This document shows positions 8,717 through 17,631 of a stretch of DNA of 64,000 nt, piece after piece. A program made the translations under genes and the position numbers. The first letter of the stretch is position 1. Each line of letters starts with the position of its first letter. A model generated the notes under the pieces. That model was not told the DNA's origin and ran no database searches. It saw nothing but the letters and a program-made list of their open reading frames with translations. Origin of the DNA: an uncultured Paracoccaceae bacterium. GTDB lineage: Bacteria > Pseudomonadota > Alphaproteobacteria > Rhodobacterales > Rhodobacteraceae. The DNA is taken from assembly GCA_938002605.1 (NCBI GenBank), contig CALLAF010000038.1:1-64000 (forward strand). Direction: 5' to 3'.

Positions 8717-10633
8717 TTGGGCAACGCGCGAAATATGGTCTTTTGGATCGTCTTGTTTTTGATGGTTCTTGGACTTTTCCAAATCTTTAGCGGCACACCG
8801 CCGTCGGCACGTGGAAACAGCCAAAGTTACACACAATTTGTCGAGGCTGTCGAAGCTGGACAAGTGACCGATGTGACAATCGACGGCGAGAACGTGCGTT
8901 ACACCGCGAGCGGTGCGAGCTATGCGACCATTAAGCCAGAAGATGCTGAAATCACAGAGCTTTTGGTCGAAGCAGACGTGCCTGTCACGGCGATCAGCCA
9001 AGAAACTTCGCTGTTGCAATCCTTCTTGATTAGCTTGCTGCCCTTCGTCCTGCTGATTGGCGTTTGGGTCTATTTCATGAACCGGATGCAAGGCGGAGGC
9101 AAAGGCGGTGCGATGGGCTTTGGTAAATCAAAGGCCAAGCTGCTGACTGAAAAAAATGGGCGCGTAACGTTTGACGACGTTGCAGGCATCGATGAAGCTA
9201 AAGAAGAGCTGGAAGAAATTGTCGAGTTTTTACGCAACCCGCAAAAATTTAGCCGTCTTGGCGGGAAAATCCCAAAAGGTGCGTTGCTTGTTGGCCCCCC
9301 CGGTACGGGTAAAACCTTGCTTGCGCGCGCGATCGCTGGCGAGGCGGGCGTGCCATTTTTCACAATTTCAGGGTCTGATTTTGTTGAAATGTTTGTCGGT
9401 GTAGGGGCGTCACGTGTGCGTGACATGTTCGAACAGGCGAAAAAGAACGCACCTTGTATCGTCTTTATCGATGAAATCGATGCTGTTGGACGTGCCCGTG
9501 GTGCGGGCCACGGCGGTGGTAACGACGAACGCGAACAGACATTGAACCAATTGCTGGTTGAAATGGACGGGTTTGAAGCCAATGAAGGCGTGATCATCGT
9601 GGCGGCAACCAACCGCCGTGACGTGCTTGACCCAGCCCTATTGCGCCCAGGTCGCTTTGACCGTCAGGTCACCGTGCCGAATCCAGATATCAAAGGCCGC
9701 GAGAAAATTTTGGGCGTGCATGCGCGTAAAATCCCATTGGGTCCAGATGTTGATCTGCGCATCATCGCACGCGGTTCCCCGGGGTTTTCCGGCGCAGACC
9801 TTGCGAATCTTGTGAATGAGGCGGCGTTGATGGCTGCCCGCGTTGGACGTCGTTTCGTGACAATGGTCGACTTTGAAAGCGCGAAGGACAAGGTCATGAT
9901 GGGCGCGGAGCGCCGGTCAATGGTGATGACTGCCGAGCAAAAAGAAATGACCGCTTATCATGAGGCGGGCCACGCGATCGTGGGCATCAGCCTGCCGAAA
10001 TGTGATCCGGTTTATAAGGCAACCATCATTCCACGCGGCGGGGCATTGGGTATGGTGATGAGCCTGCCTGAAATGGACCGCTTGAACATGTTCAAAGACG
10101 AATGCCATCAGCGCCTTGCGATGACAATGGCTGGGAAAGCCGCTGAAATCATCAAATATGGTGAAGATCAGGTGTCTAACGGCCCCGCAGGCGATATTCA
10201 GCAGGCTAGCCAATTGGCGCGCGCGATGATCCTGCGGTGGGGGATGTCAGATAAGGTCGGGAATATCGACTATTCTGAAGCCCACGAAGGCTATCAAGGT
10301 AATACGGCGGGCCTGTCCGTGTCTGCCCATACCAAAGAGCTGATCGAAGAAGAAGTCCGCGAGTTTATCCAAAATGGATATGAGCGCGCACGTGAAATCT
10401 TGATCGAGAAAAACGACGAGTTTGAACGTCTTGCACAGGGCTTGCTCGAATATGAAACGCTGACAGGTGCTGAGATTAAGCGCGTGATGGCAGGTGAACC
10501 ACCCCACGCGGGCGAAGATGATGATAGCGATGCCGCTAAATCTGACACACCATCTGTCACGGCGATCCCCAAGACCAAGCCGAAAAAGCCCAAAACGCCG
10601 GATGCCGGGCTAGAACCGGAACCATCTGCATAA
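8717..10633 (+). CDS. ftsH: ATP-dependent zinc metalloprotease FtsH
   Basis: FtsH is the membrane-bound AAA+ protease that degrades misfolded membrane proteins and regulators such as RpoH and LpxC. The chosen start is TTG at 8717, preceded by AAAGGAG at 8704-8710 with ideal spacing. It gives a 638-residue protein beginning MGNARN, the usual N terminus; an ATG at 8660 would add 19 atypical residues. Two N-terminal membrane helices lie near residues 6-24 and 99-120. Walker A GPPGTGKT is at 193-200, and the second region of homology ends in LLRPGRFDR. The zinc motif HEAGH is at 415-419. The C-terminal tail is rich in Lys and Pro. Confidence 0.96.
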   Translation: MGNARNMVFWIVLFLMVLGLFQIFSGTPPSARGNSQSYTQFVEAVEAGQVTDVTIDGENVRYTASGASYATIKPEDAEITELLVEADVPVTAISQETSLLQSFLISLLPFVLLIGVWVYFMNRMQGGGKGGAMGFGKSKAKLLTEKNGRVTFDDVAGIDEAKEELEEIVEFLRNPQKFSRLGGKIPKGALLVGPPGTGKTLLARAIAGEAGVPFFTISGSDFVEMFVGVGASRVRDMFEQAKKNAPCIVFIDEIDAVGRARGAGHGGGNDEREQTLNQLLVEMDGFEANEGVIIVAATNRRDVLDPALLRPGRFDRQVTVPNPDIKGREKILGVHARKIPLGPDVDLRIIARGSPGFSGADLANLVNEAALMAARVGRRFVTMVDFESAKDKVMMGAERRSMVMTAEQKEMTAYHEAGHAIVGISLPKCDPVYKATIIPRGGALGMVMSLPEMDRLNMFKDECHQRLAMTMAGKAAEIIKYGEDQVSNGPAGDIQQASQLARAMILRWGMSDKVGNIDYSEAHEGYQGNTAGLSVSAHTKELIEEEVREFIQNGYERAREILIEKNDEFERLAQGLLEYETLTGAEIKRVMAGEPPHAGEDDDSDAAKSDTPSVTAIPKTKPKKPKTPDAGLEPEPSA

Positions 10634-10639
10634 TTCAAG

Positions 10640-10670
10640 AAAACGCCGTCCCACTTGGGGCGGCGTTTTT
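10640..10670 (+). terminator. Rho-independent terminator after ftsH
   Basis: AAAACGCCGTCCCA pairs with TGGGGCGGCGTTTT (one G-T pair) around a 3-base loop and runs into five T residues, six bases after the ftsH stop. It closes the ruvB-tol-pal-ftsH block. Confidence 0.9.
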
Positions 10671-10734
10671 GCTTGAACCCAATCGTTACACATGCTGCAT
10701 TTGCTGCAAAGCTGCCCGATAATAGGATCCTAAG

Positions 10735-11313
10735 ATGCCAGCACTTGTTCCGACCGAAATCACAGGCGAAGTTGTATGGATCGGTCATGTACCAGATCGC
10801 GATGCCTCGCTCGCAGCGACCAGTCAGACGGCCGCTGATTTGACATTCGCAGGCATCCCTGGAGAGGCCCATGGCGGCGAATTGCGCCCGTCATGTTCGC
10901 GGGTGATCAGCCAGTACCCACGCGGTACCGAAATCCGCAATGTGCGGCAGTTGACTGTTCTTTCGGCAGAGGAATTGGCATTGATCGCTGCTGAGTGCGG
11001 GCTTGACCAGCTAGATCCCACAGATGTTGGCGCATCGATGGTGGTCAAGGGCATTCCTGATTTTACGCACCTCCCACCATCATCGCGGCTGCAGTTCCCG
11101 GATGGATCGGCCATTGTGGTGGATATGGAAAATCGCCCCTGCCATCTGCCCGCAAAAGTCATCGCAGAAGATAACCCTGACGCCGGGCGCAAGTTTAAGG
11201 CGGCGGCCAAAGACAAACGTGGGGTGACAGCTTGGGTTGAGCGTGAAGGTAAGGTCAAGGTTGGCGACGCTGTGCGCCTGCACGTGCCAGATCAACGCGC
11301 ATGGCAGCCATAG
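10735..11313 (+). CDS. MOSC domain-containing protein
   Basis: MOSC domains are molybdenum-cofactor sulfur-carrier or binding domains also found in YiiM- and YcbX-type enzymes. The 192-residue protein is essentially one MOSC domain. The signature segment VVDMENRPCHLP places the conserved cysteine at residue 136, which is the usual sulfur or Moco ligand. It ends with the strand-rich GVTAWVEREGKVKVGDAV motif. An additional cysteine lies at residue 54 (RPSCSR). It stands alone between the ftsH terminator and folD. The substrate is not evident; a role in reducing N-hydroxylated compounds or in sulfur transfer is possible. Confidence 0.88.
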   Translation: MPALVPTEITGEVVWIGHVPDRDASLAATSQTAADLTFAGIPGEAHGGELRPSCSRVISQYPRGTEIRNVRQLTVLSAEELALIAAECGLDQLDPTDVGASMVVKGIPDFTHLPPSSRLQFPDGSAIVVDMENRPCHLPAKVIAEDNPDAGRKFKAAAKDKRGVTAWVEREGKVKVGDAVRLHVPDQRAWQP

Positions 11314-11496
11314 GTTTCTGATCCGAAACGCGGGGCATACCCGGTGCCGAAAATCAGCGAATTTAAGTCGGATTAGGGGATTACATCCTATTTTGCGTGG
11401 ATAAGTTGACGCCATTGAGGCCGTGTAATTGCGCACCGTTAGAAACGGCGGTAGGGCAGCGGGGCCTTCATATGCAACCAACGCTGGGGATACACA

Positions 11497-12390
11497 ATGA
11501 CAGCTACAGTAATTGACGGAAAAGCCTTTGCCGCGAAAGTGCGCACGAAAGTCGCCGAACATGTCACGCGTCTGAAAGAAGTGCATGGGGTTACACCGGG
11601 GCTTGCCGTGGTATTGTTGGGCGAAGACCCTGCCAGTCAAGTTTACGTGCGTTCAAAGGGCAAAATGACCGTCGAAGTTGGCATGAACAGCTTTGAACAC
11701 AAGTTGGATGCGGAAACCTCGGAAGAGGATTTACTTGCACTGATCGCCCAACTGAACGCGGACCCGGAGGTCCACGGCATTCTGGTGCAACTGCCGCTGC
11801 CCGGACATTTAGACAGTGACTTGGTCATCAATAGCATCGATCCGGCTAAGGATGTGGATGGGTTTCATATCTCAAATGTAGGACTGCTGGGAACGGGACA
11901 AAAAAGCATGGTCCCCTGCACCCCGCTTGGTTGTCTGATGATGTTGCGCGATCATCATGGTTCGCTTTCTGGCATGAATGCTGTCGTTGTTGGTCGCTCG
12001 AATATTGTTGGTAAACCGATGGCGCAACTGTTGCTTGGTGATAGCTGTACGGTGACCATCGCGCACAGCCGCACCAAAGACCTGCCTGCAGTGGTCCGCC
12101 AAGCTGATATTGTGGTCGCAGCCGTGGGCCGCCCGCAGATGATCCCCGGCGATTGGATTAAACCTGGTGCGACGGTGATTGATGTGGGTATCAACCGCAT
12201 TGATAAGCCAGAGGGCGGCACCCGGCTCGTGGGTGACGCCGATTACGACAGCTGCGCCGCGGTGGCCGGGGCGATTACCCCGGTACCGGGTGGTGTTGGG
12301 CCGATGACCATTGCTTGCGTTCTGGCGAACACAGTCACCGCCTGTTGCCGCGCCAACGGGTTGAAAGAACCCGGCGGTCTTACAGCTTAG
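11497..12390 (+). CDS. folD: Bifunctional methylenetetrahydrofolate dehydrogenase/cyclohydrolase FolD
   Basis: FolD interconverts 5,10-methylene-THF, methenyl-THF and 10-formyl-THF in one-carbon metabolism. The 297-residue protein has the catalytic Tyr50 and Lys54 in QVYVRSKGK. It also carries the conserved VPCTPLG segment, the nucleotide-binding [11 protein letters not shown], and the C-terminal [18 protein letters not shown]. Length is standard. The 183-base region upstream has no gene and probably contains its promoter. Downstream it converges with an oxidoreductase gene, with a short palindrome between the two stops. Confidence 0.97.
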   Translation: MTATVIDGKAFAAKVRTKVAEHVTRLKEVHGVTPGLAVVLLGEDPASQVYVRSKGKMTVEVGMNSFEHKLDAETSEEDLLALIAQLNADPEVHGILVQLPLPGHLDSDLVINSIDPAKDVDGFHISNVGLLGTGQKSMVPCTPLGCLMMLRDHHGSLSGMNAVVVGRSNIVGKPMAQLLLGDSCTVTIAHSRTKDLPAVVRQADIVVAAVGRPQMIPGDWIKPGATVIDVGINRIDKPEGGTRLVGDADYDSCAAVAGAITPVPGGVGPMTIACVLANTVTACCRANGLKEPGGLTA

Positions 12391-12399
12391 TTTAGGTGG

Positions 12400-12417
12400 G
12401 GTGGATCAAGATCCACC
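12400..12417. repeat. Dispersed 18-bp palindrome, copy 1
   Basis: GGTGGATCAAGATCCACC is an 8-bp perfect inverted repeat around AA, followed by TTACG. It lies exactly between the convergent stops of folD and the downstream oxidoreductase. Three more copies lie near 35.05, 35.08 and 37.71 kb. It could serve here as a bidirectional hairpin, although no T tract is present. Confidence 0.75.
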
Positions 12418-13203
12418 TTACGATTTGCCGCGCGGTTTAAGCTGCCTGATTGCCCTTTGCACTGCTTCGGGCAGCGCGGTGTTGCCGTCAGGCGCGATAT
12501 CGAGTGCTGCGCCGACATCTTTGGCCAAAATCCCAATACTATTGTCGTCGCTGAACCCGTCGCGGGCGAATTCGATGTCATCAAAGCCCGAGGCCAGCCA
12601 ATTTTGGCCCGAGGCGCTTGCGATCAACGCGAGCAACTTGTCCTCATCCACGCCCTGTGCATCTCCCCAGTCAAGCACCAGCCGGGTCATTGCCGTATGC
12701 GACGCGGCCAGCATATTATTCAGCACCTTGCCGGTCATCCCAGCACCGAAGTCGCCCATCGGGTGGATCGCATCGCCCATCGCCTGCAACAGTGGCATAA
12801 TGGGTGCTGGATCGCCACCGACCATAAAGGTCAACGTGCCTGCGCGGGCACGTACTTGTGCGCCGGACATCGGCGCATCAATGATGGCGATATTGGTTGG
12901 AATGCGTGCGCGTAGGGATTTGACGTAATTGGGAGAAAGGGTTGAGCTGATCACAATCGTCTGCAACGCGCGGGCGTTGGCGACGACATTCTGATCATCA
13001 AAGAGTAACGCATCGGTCTCTGCCGCGTCGCGTACGACCGTGACAAGCGTCGTCAGCCCTTCGCAAAAGGCATCAACATCTGTGCCAACCCCGGCAGAGG
13101 CACGCGGATCATAGCCACGGGCATCAAACCCAGCCGATTGTAGGTTGGCCAACATTGGCCCGCCCATGCGGCCGCATCCAGCCACACCAATAATTTCTGT
13201 CAT
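12418..13203 (-). CDS. NAD(P)-dependent oxidoreductase, 3-hydroxyisobutyrate dehydrogenase family
   Basis: This is a 261-residue member of the beta-hydroxyacid dehydrogenase family. The N-terminal Rossmann motif is GCGRMG at residues 9-14. A DAPMSGAQVRARAGTLTFMVGG segment matches the substrate-binding signature, and FGAGMTGKVLNNML contains the catalytic lysine. The substrate (hydroxyisobutyrate, tartronate semialdehyde or another) cannot be told from motifs. An ATG five codons earlier is possible, but the chosen start has GGGGGGT about 8 bases upstream. It is transcribed separately from the upstream ATPase gene, with a strong terminator between them. Confidence 0.88.
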   Translation of the reverse strand: MTEIIGVAGCGRMGGPMLANLQSAGFDARGYDPRASAGVGTDVDAFCEGLTTLVTVVRDAAETDALLFDDQNVVANARALQTIVISSTLSPNYVKSLRARIPTNIAIIDAPMSGAQVRARAGTLTFMVGGDPAPIMPLLQAMGDAIHPMGDFGAGMTGKVLNNMLAASHTAMTRLVLDWGDAQGVDEDKLLALIASASGQNWLASGFDDIEFARDGFSDDNSIGILAKDVGAALDIAPDGNTALPEAVQRAIRQLKPRGKS

Positions 13204-13216
13204 ATCTGTACCCCCC

Positions 13217-13251
13217 AAAGAAAAAGACTTCCCTTTGGGTAAAGGGAAGTC
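13217..13251 (-). terminator. Rho-independent terminator after the tad-linked ATPase
   Basis: Read on the minus strand, GACTTCCCTTT and AAAGGGAAGTC form a perfect 11-bp stem with a 4-base loop, followed by TTTTTCTTT. It lies 25 bases after the ATPase stop and separates that gene from the oxidoreductase. Confidence 0.92.
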
Positions 13252-13275
13252 AGTTGCTTGGGAATTAAAATGTCA

Positions 13276-14586
13276 CTAGTGAATGATTTCTTCTTCTTTC
13301 ACGAACATGTTGGCCCATGCGCGATCAATCAGATCTGGTGTCATTTGATAGGGGATGCCTTCGAATTCACAGATCGAGATCATTTGGTCGATCAAGAAAA
13401 TTGGCTGATAGTTGGCGTAGACATTGTCGATTTCAGGGTAGCGCGTGTTCAACAGGTGAACCAACGTATCCTCATCAAGTGGCATTTTACGTTTGCGGGC
13501 CACCATTGCGAAAATCTTAAGGAAGTCTTCTTGGTGTGGGCCGTCGATTTTAATTTTATAGAAAATCCGGCGCAAAGCCGCCTTATCGAAGATCGCGTTT
13601 GGGTGGAAGTTGGTTGAGAAGATAACAAGCGTGTCAAAGGGAACTTCGAATTTTTCACCCGATTGCAGTGCAAGAATATCTTTGTTTTCTTCGAGCGGAA
13701 CAATCCAACGGTTGACCAACGTCTGCGGTGGTTCTGACTGACGGCCAAGGTCGTCCACGATGAAGATGCCGCCAGTTGATTTCAACTGCAAGGGCGCCTG
13801 ATAGGTCCGCGCGGTGGGGTTATAGACAAGGTCAAGCATCGACAGCGACAATTCACCGCCGGTAATCACGGTTGGACGTTCGCAGCGCACATAGCGCGTA
13901 TCAAACCGGCCAGAGGTCCGGCGCAAGCTGTTGGGGTCGTCCACATCGTCTTCGGCGGCGGAATGCACAATCGGATCGTAAACGGTAATTACCTGACCGG
14001 AATATTCAATTGCACGTGGGACATAGATTTTATCGCCCAATGCATCACGGATACCGTTTGAGATCGACGATTTCCCGTTGCCCGGTGGGCCATACATGAG
14101 GATCGAACGGCCTGCGCTGATGGCAGGGCCAAGGTTTGATAGCAGGTCTGGTGGCAATACAAGGTGGCCCATAGCGGTTGATAGCTGCTCGCGCGTGATC
14201 TGGATATTCCGGATCGACTGACGTTCAATCTGTTCGCGGTAGATATCAAGCGGGACGGGCATCGCACCGTAGTATTCAGATTGGCTCAGCGCATCCAATG
14301 CGCGTGCGCGCCCGGCGTCGGTCAGTTGATACCCCATCTCATTACCGCTGTTGGCGTTCAGCGTGCCGCGCGCCTCTAGCAATAGCTGGCTGCGGGCCAT
14401 GTCAACCAATTCTTGTGTGACGGGGACGGGCAGGCAAATGGCGCGGCTGATTGTTGATACCTGATCAAGGTTCATCCGGAACATCGTTTTGATTAAAATA
14501 TCGCGCATCATCGACATAGGCAGCAGCATGCCTTCAAGACTACGCGGCGCCGGGGGGGCCATTACACCAGAGGATTGCACGTTCAT
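13276..14586 (-). CDS. AAA+ family ATPase next to the tad pilus locus
   Basis: This 436-residue ATPase has no assigned role. After about 150 N-terminal residues of mostly helical sequence comes an AAA+ core. Walker A GPPGNGKS is at residues 166-173 and Walker B IFIVDD at 274-279. Sensor-1 FSTN lies at about 323-326, and an arginine-finger-like ALRRIFYK near 337. There is no signal peptide, transmembrane helix or secretion-ATPase domain, so it is distinct from CpaF. It sits at the downstream edge of the tad genes with its own leader and a strong terminator. Its position suggests pilus assembly or regulation, but this is inference. Confidence 0.8.
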   Translation of the reverse strand: MNVQSSGVMAPPAPRSLEGMLLPMSMMRDILIKTMFRMNLDQVSTISRAICLPVPVTQELVDMARSQLLLEARGTLNANSGNEMGYQLTDAGRARALDALSQSEYYGAMPVPLDIYREQIERQSIRNIQITREQLSTAMGHLVLPPDLLSNLGPAISAGRSILMYGPPGNGKSSISNGIRDALGDKIYVPRAIEYSGQVITVYDPIVHSAAEDDVDDPNSLRRTSGRFDTRYVRCERPTVITGGELSLSMLDLVYNPTARTYQAPLQLKSTGGIFIVDDLGRQSEPPQTLVNRWIVPLEENKDILALQSGEKFEVPFDTLVIFSTNFHPNAIFDKAALRRIFYKIKIDGPHQEDFLKIFAMVARKRKMPLDEDTLVHLLNTRYPEIDNVYANYQPIFLIDQMISICEFEGIPYQMTPDLIDRAWANMFVKEEEIIH

Positions 14587-14619
14587 GACATTTTTGCCTA
14601 TCGTAAAAAGATTCGAATT

Positions 14620-14634
14620 CCGCAGAATCTGCGG
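14620..14634. promoter_or_regulatory. Inverted repeat upstream of the ATPase gene
   Basis: CCGCAG and CTGCGG flank AAT, 34 bases upstream of the ATPase start on the minus strand, within the 133-base gap after cpaA. It could be an operator or leader hairpin. No regulator is identifiable. Confidence 0.3.
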
Positions 14635-14719
14635 CGGTTTTAACTAAGATTACAGCCTATTGTGGCGAAATAGTGAACAAACAAATGCCCGTAAAAGGTA
14701 CGGCCTATATTGTGCTTTT

Positions 14720-15208
14720 TTAACGGGTTATCGCAACAACTAGTAGATAAAACAAAAGCGTTCCGCTTAGCGCGAGCCCTTTTGGAAAACGGTCGTTGTT
14801 CCAGCTAAGCCAGTCAGGCGCAATTTTACGCAGCGGGCTATGCTTTGCCAAGCGATGTGTGACTAAGGCGGCCAATAGGCAGGATGCGTAGATCAACATA
14901 AACATGCGCAGATCGGCGACAGCAACCATGGGGGCTGCCGCAGCCATAAATTTTACATCGCCACCGCCAATGACCCCAGACATCCAAAATAGGATTCCCA
15001 CTGCAAGCACCACAGCAAAATGTGTCCAGTGCCACAGGTAGGTGACAAAAGGCAGGGCAAAGATCCCAAGAACCGCAAAGCTAAGCAACAGCGCGCCCGA
15101 CGCAAGATTGGGAATCTTCATCACCCGCATGTCATTCCATGCCACGAAAACTGCGATTGGGATAACCGCAGGCAAGAACCAGAACGCTGCGTATGCCGTT
15201 AGTCCCAT
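14720..15208 (-). CDS. cpaA: Type IV prepilin peptidase CpaA/TadV
   Basis: CpaA is the membrane aspartyl protease that removes leader peptides from Flp prepilins. The 162-residue protein is highly hydrophobic with about five or six transmembrane helices. It contains both expected catalytic aspartates: Asp26 in WNDMR and Asp84 in the GGGDVKF motif of the A24 family. It lacks the methyltransferase domain of larger PilD enzymes, as is normal for Tad systems. It is the last gene of the minus-strand unit that begins with cpaE and follows the TPR lipoprotein gene after 2 bases. Confidence 0.92.
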   Translation of the reverse strand: MGLTAYAAFWFLPAVIPIAVFVAWNDMRVMKIPNLASGALLLSFAVLGIFALPFVTYLWHWTHFAVVLAVGILFWMSGVIGGGDVKFMAAAAPMVAVADLRMFMLIYASCLLAALVTHRLAKHSPLRKIAPDWLSWNNDRFPKGLALSGTLLFYLLVVAITR

Positions 15209-15210
15209 AG

Positions 15211-16065
15211 CTAGTTTGTCGCGTTGTTTTCAAGTGCCTGCAATGCACGCACGGCTTCTTCAAAGTGACGCGGGTGGGTTTCGATCGCGTCGGCTAACAG
15301 TGATTTACCAATCGAGACGTCATTTTGTTTAATTGCCGCAAGCGCGAGAGTGTAAAGCAGCTGCGCGCGCTCAACTTGGTTCATTTCTACGACGGGCAGC
15401 GCATAGTTACGCTGTGCCCCGCGCGCAAGAACAAGGTTGTTTTTGGCGGTAAACAGGGTTTCATCATGGCGCAAAGCATCGAGGAACAGCCGTTCGGCAC
15501 CACGGTAATCACCGCGGGTTAGCTTGGAATATCCCCAGTTATTATAGACCGAGGCCGGGCGCGTCGTGAGGCCCGCAGCTGTTTGATAGAAACTGTCCGC
15601 CTTGTCCCATTGTTGACGGCTATCGGCGACCATGGCTTCAAACCGGTAGCGTTTAAACGTTTCAAAGGTCGGCGGGACTGTGTTCAGCGTGGCGGCAGCA
15701 TCATCCCAAGCACTAGCCCGGATATGGGCGCCTGCAAGTTCAACGCGATCTTCACTCGTGCTTTCTGGATGTGCAACGACCGTATTCCATGCTGCAATCC
15801 CTTCGGGAATACGGCTCGCGCGGACCAGTGATGTCGCGAGGCCACGCTGAAGGTTGATATCGTCTGGGTTTGCGGCAAGCGAGGCTGAGAAATGTTGGAC
15901 CGCTTCATTGGGGTCGCCCATTGTCATCATGAGTTCGTTGACGTTTTGCGCGTCGCTGGCATTGATGTCGCTGATGGCCTCTTGGATTTGTTCTTCTGTG
16001 GATTTGGCACAGGCCGACAGGGTAAGCGTTGCTAGGCAAAGCGAAAGAATTATTGGGTGGCGCAT
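15211..16065 (-). CDS. tadD: TadD-like TPR lipoprotein
   Basis: TadD proteins are TPR lipoproteins needed for Flp pilus assembly, probably aiding secretin placement. The 284-residue precursor has a lipoprotein signal with the cysteine at residue 19 (LTLSAC). Several TPR-like helix pairs follow, with recognisable units near residues 50-85, 160-185 and 190-210 (YNNWGYSKLTRGDYRGAERLF). It lies between a second, shorter TPR lipoprotein and cpaA. Which of the two is the strict tadD orthologue is uncertain. Confidence 0.85.
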   Translation of the reverse strand: MRHPIILSLCLATLTLSACAKSTEEQIQEAISDINASDAQNVNELMMTMGDPNEAVQHFSASLAANPDDINLQRGLATSLVRASRIPEGIAAWNTVVAHPESTSEDRVELAGAHIRASAWDDAAATLNTVPPTFETFKRYRFEAMVADSRQQWDKADSFYQTAAGLTTRPASVYNNWGYSKLTRGDYRGAERLFLDALRHDETLFTAKNNLVLARGAQRNYALPVVEMNQVERAQLLYTLALAAIKQNDVSIGKSLLADAIETHPRHFEEAVRALQALENNATN

Positions 16066-16090
16066 TTTAGCGTCCTTTTGCTGCTCATAC

Positions 16091-16651
16091 TCAGAGATCA
16101 GACATCAGCACGAAATCACCTGCGCCGCGTCGGATCAAATTGAAGTTCTGGTAATCTTGTACCACAGTATTGTCGTTGTTTTCCAACATTGCGAGCGCTA
16201 ACCGTAAATTGTCGCGGATTTCGTCCGAATTTCCGTTGTCTGCGGCATATGCGCGTCGGAAAACTTCGCTTGCTTCGGCAATTTTGCCGCGCTCCATCAA
16301 AACGACGCCAAGATTGTTCCACGCGGGTGGAAAGCTCGCATCTAATTCAACGGCATCACGCAGCCAACGTTCAGCCTGACCAAGTCGCCCGATATGCAGG
16401 TTTGCAGACCCAATCGCCGAGAGCGTGTCGACATTGAGCCCGTGTTGGATGGCCGCACGCTGATAGGCTTTGAGAGCGAGCTCATATTCGCCCGCCGCCA
16501 TCAAGCGATGCCCAACTATCAAACCGTCAACGTCACCTTCACCAGAGACACCGGGCGCAAATACCCCGTCGCCCGAATTATCCAGCCCGTCGTTGGCACA
16601 GGCGATCAACGCGGTGAAAACGATCCCCAGAAGGGCGAGCCGAGGTTTCAT
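16091..16651 (-). CDS. Second TadD-like TPR lipoprotein
   Basis: This 186-residue precursor starts at an ATG giving a lipoprotein signal that ends in LIAC with Cys18. An upstream ATG adds 16 non-signal residues and is disfavoured. Residues 45-160 hold TPR units, including LMAAGEYELALKAYQRAA and FPPAWNNLGVVLMERGKIAEA. It follows tadC by 7 bases and precedes the other TPR lipoprotein by 25 bases. It is probably a tad pilus assembly factor, duplicated and diverged from its neighbour. Confidence 0.83.
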   Translation of the reverse strand: MKPRLALLGIVFTALIACANDGLDNSGDGVFAPGVSGEGDVDGLIVGHRLMAAGEYELALKAYQRAAIQHGLNVDTLSAIGSANLHIGRLGQAERWLRDAVELDASFPPAWNNLGVVLMERGKIAEASEVFRRAYAADNGNSDEIRDNLRLALAMLENNDNTVVQDYQNFNLIRRGAGDFVLMSDL

Positions 16652-16658
16652 TTTTTGA

Positions 16659-17621
16659 TCAGCCCAAGTTTTGGGCGATCGCATAGATCGATGGGCCAAT
16701 CAAAATCGCCATAAGTGGCGGCACAGTCAGCATCATGGTGGCCAGTGTCATTTTTGTAGGCAGTTTGTTGGCTTTTTCTTCGGCGCGCATGACGCGTTTG
16801 TCGCGCATTTCAAGAGAATAGACACGTAACGCGTCTGAAATCGATGTACCAAATTGCTGCGACTGGACCAGCACAGTGACAAAGCTGGTGATGTCCTGCA
16901 CGCCACAGCGTTCGGCCATATCTTTCAGCACGGTTGTTTTGTCTTTACCCGCCTTGGTTTCTTGCCCAACCATTTCAAATTCGTCCGAAATATCAGGAAA
17001 GCCAGAGCGCAGCTCTTTGGATACGCGCATGATGGATTGGTCCAGAGATTGCCCCGCTTCAACGCAGACCAGCATCAAGTCAAGCGCGTCGGGAAAGCCG
17101 TTTGTGATGGCTTCTTGGCGAACGGCTTGTCGGCGAGTTACCCAATACTTGGGTAGAAAGTAGCCCGTCCCAGCAGGCACCAAGATCATAAGCGCAAGAT
17201 CTTGCGATGAAACTTCGCCTTGGGACATTTTGAAAACAGCATACATGCCACCAAGTGCCAGCCCGAAGATCCCCAGCGTGAGCTGCAAGAAGTTATATGT
17301 ACGCACGGCGGTTTTGCCACGGTAGCCTGCTTGCAATAGCTTTAGCTTGACTGCGGAGTATTCATCTTCGTTTTGCGGCTCGAGGAAGCTCGAGTATTTC
17401 TCGAGCTTATCTGTGCTAGAGGCCGTACGCAGTTTTTCGCCCTTCGCGGTTTTCTTATCTGCGCTGTGTGCACTCGCCTTGAGGCGGTTAAGTGGATCGT
17501 CGTCTTTCTTGAGCAGAACTGGCAGGGTTACCAAAACCAAAAAGAAGCCAATAAGACCGACAAGGATGATCAGCGCGTTTGGTCCAAGAAGTTCGGTAAG
17601 CTGTGCTTGAATGTTTTCCAT
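16659..17621 (-). CDS. tadC: Tad pilus inner-membrane assembly protein TadC
   Basis: TadC is one of two GspF-like platform proteins of the Tad machine. The 320-residue protein has an N-terminal membrane helix at about residues 17-37. A charged cytoplasmic stretch and further helices follow, and then a type II secretion F domain (FPDALDLMLVCVEAGQSLDQSIMRV, later QQFGTSISDALRVYSLEMR). Two hydrophobic segments close the protein near its C terminus. It follows tadB by 10 bases. Confidence 0.93.
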   Translation of the reverse strand: MENIQAQLTELLGPNALIILVGLIGFFLVLVTLPVLLKKDDDPLNRLKASAHSADKKTAKGEKLRTASSTDKLEKYSSFLEPQNEDEYSAVKLKLLQAGYRGKTAVRTYNFLQLTLGIFGLALGGMYAVFKMSQGEVSSQDLALMILVPAGTGYFLPKYWVTRRQAVRQEAITNGFPDALDLMLVCVEAGQSLDQSIMRVSKELRSGFPDISDEFEMVGQETKAGKDKTTVLKDMAERCGVQDITSFVTVLVQSQQFGTSISDALRVYSLEMRDKRVMRAEEKANKLPTKMTLATMMLTVPPLMAILIGPSIYAIAQNLG

Positions 17622-17631
17622 GGTGCCCCCC

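Noticed and set aside
11314-11496. Possible folate or other riboswitch before folD
   Set aside because: I looked for a conserved multi-stem architecture and saw only weak short inverted repeats; nothing supports a named riboswitch.
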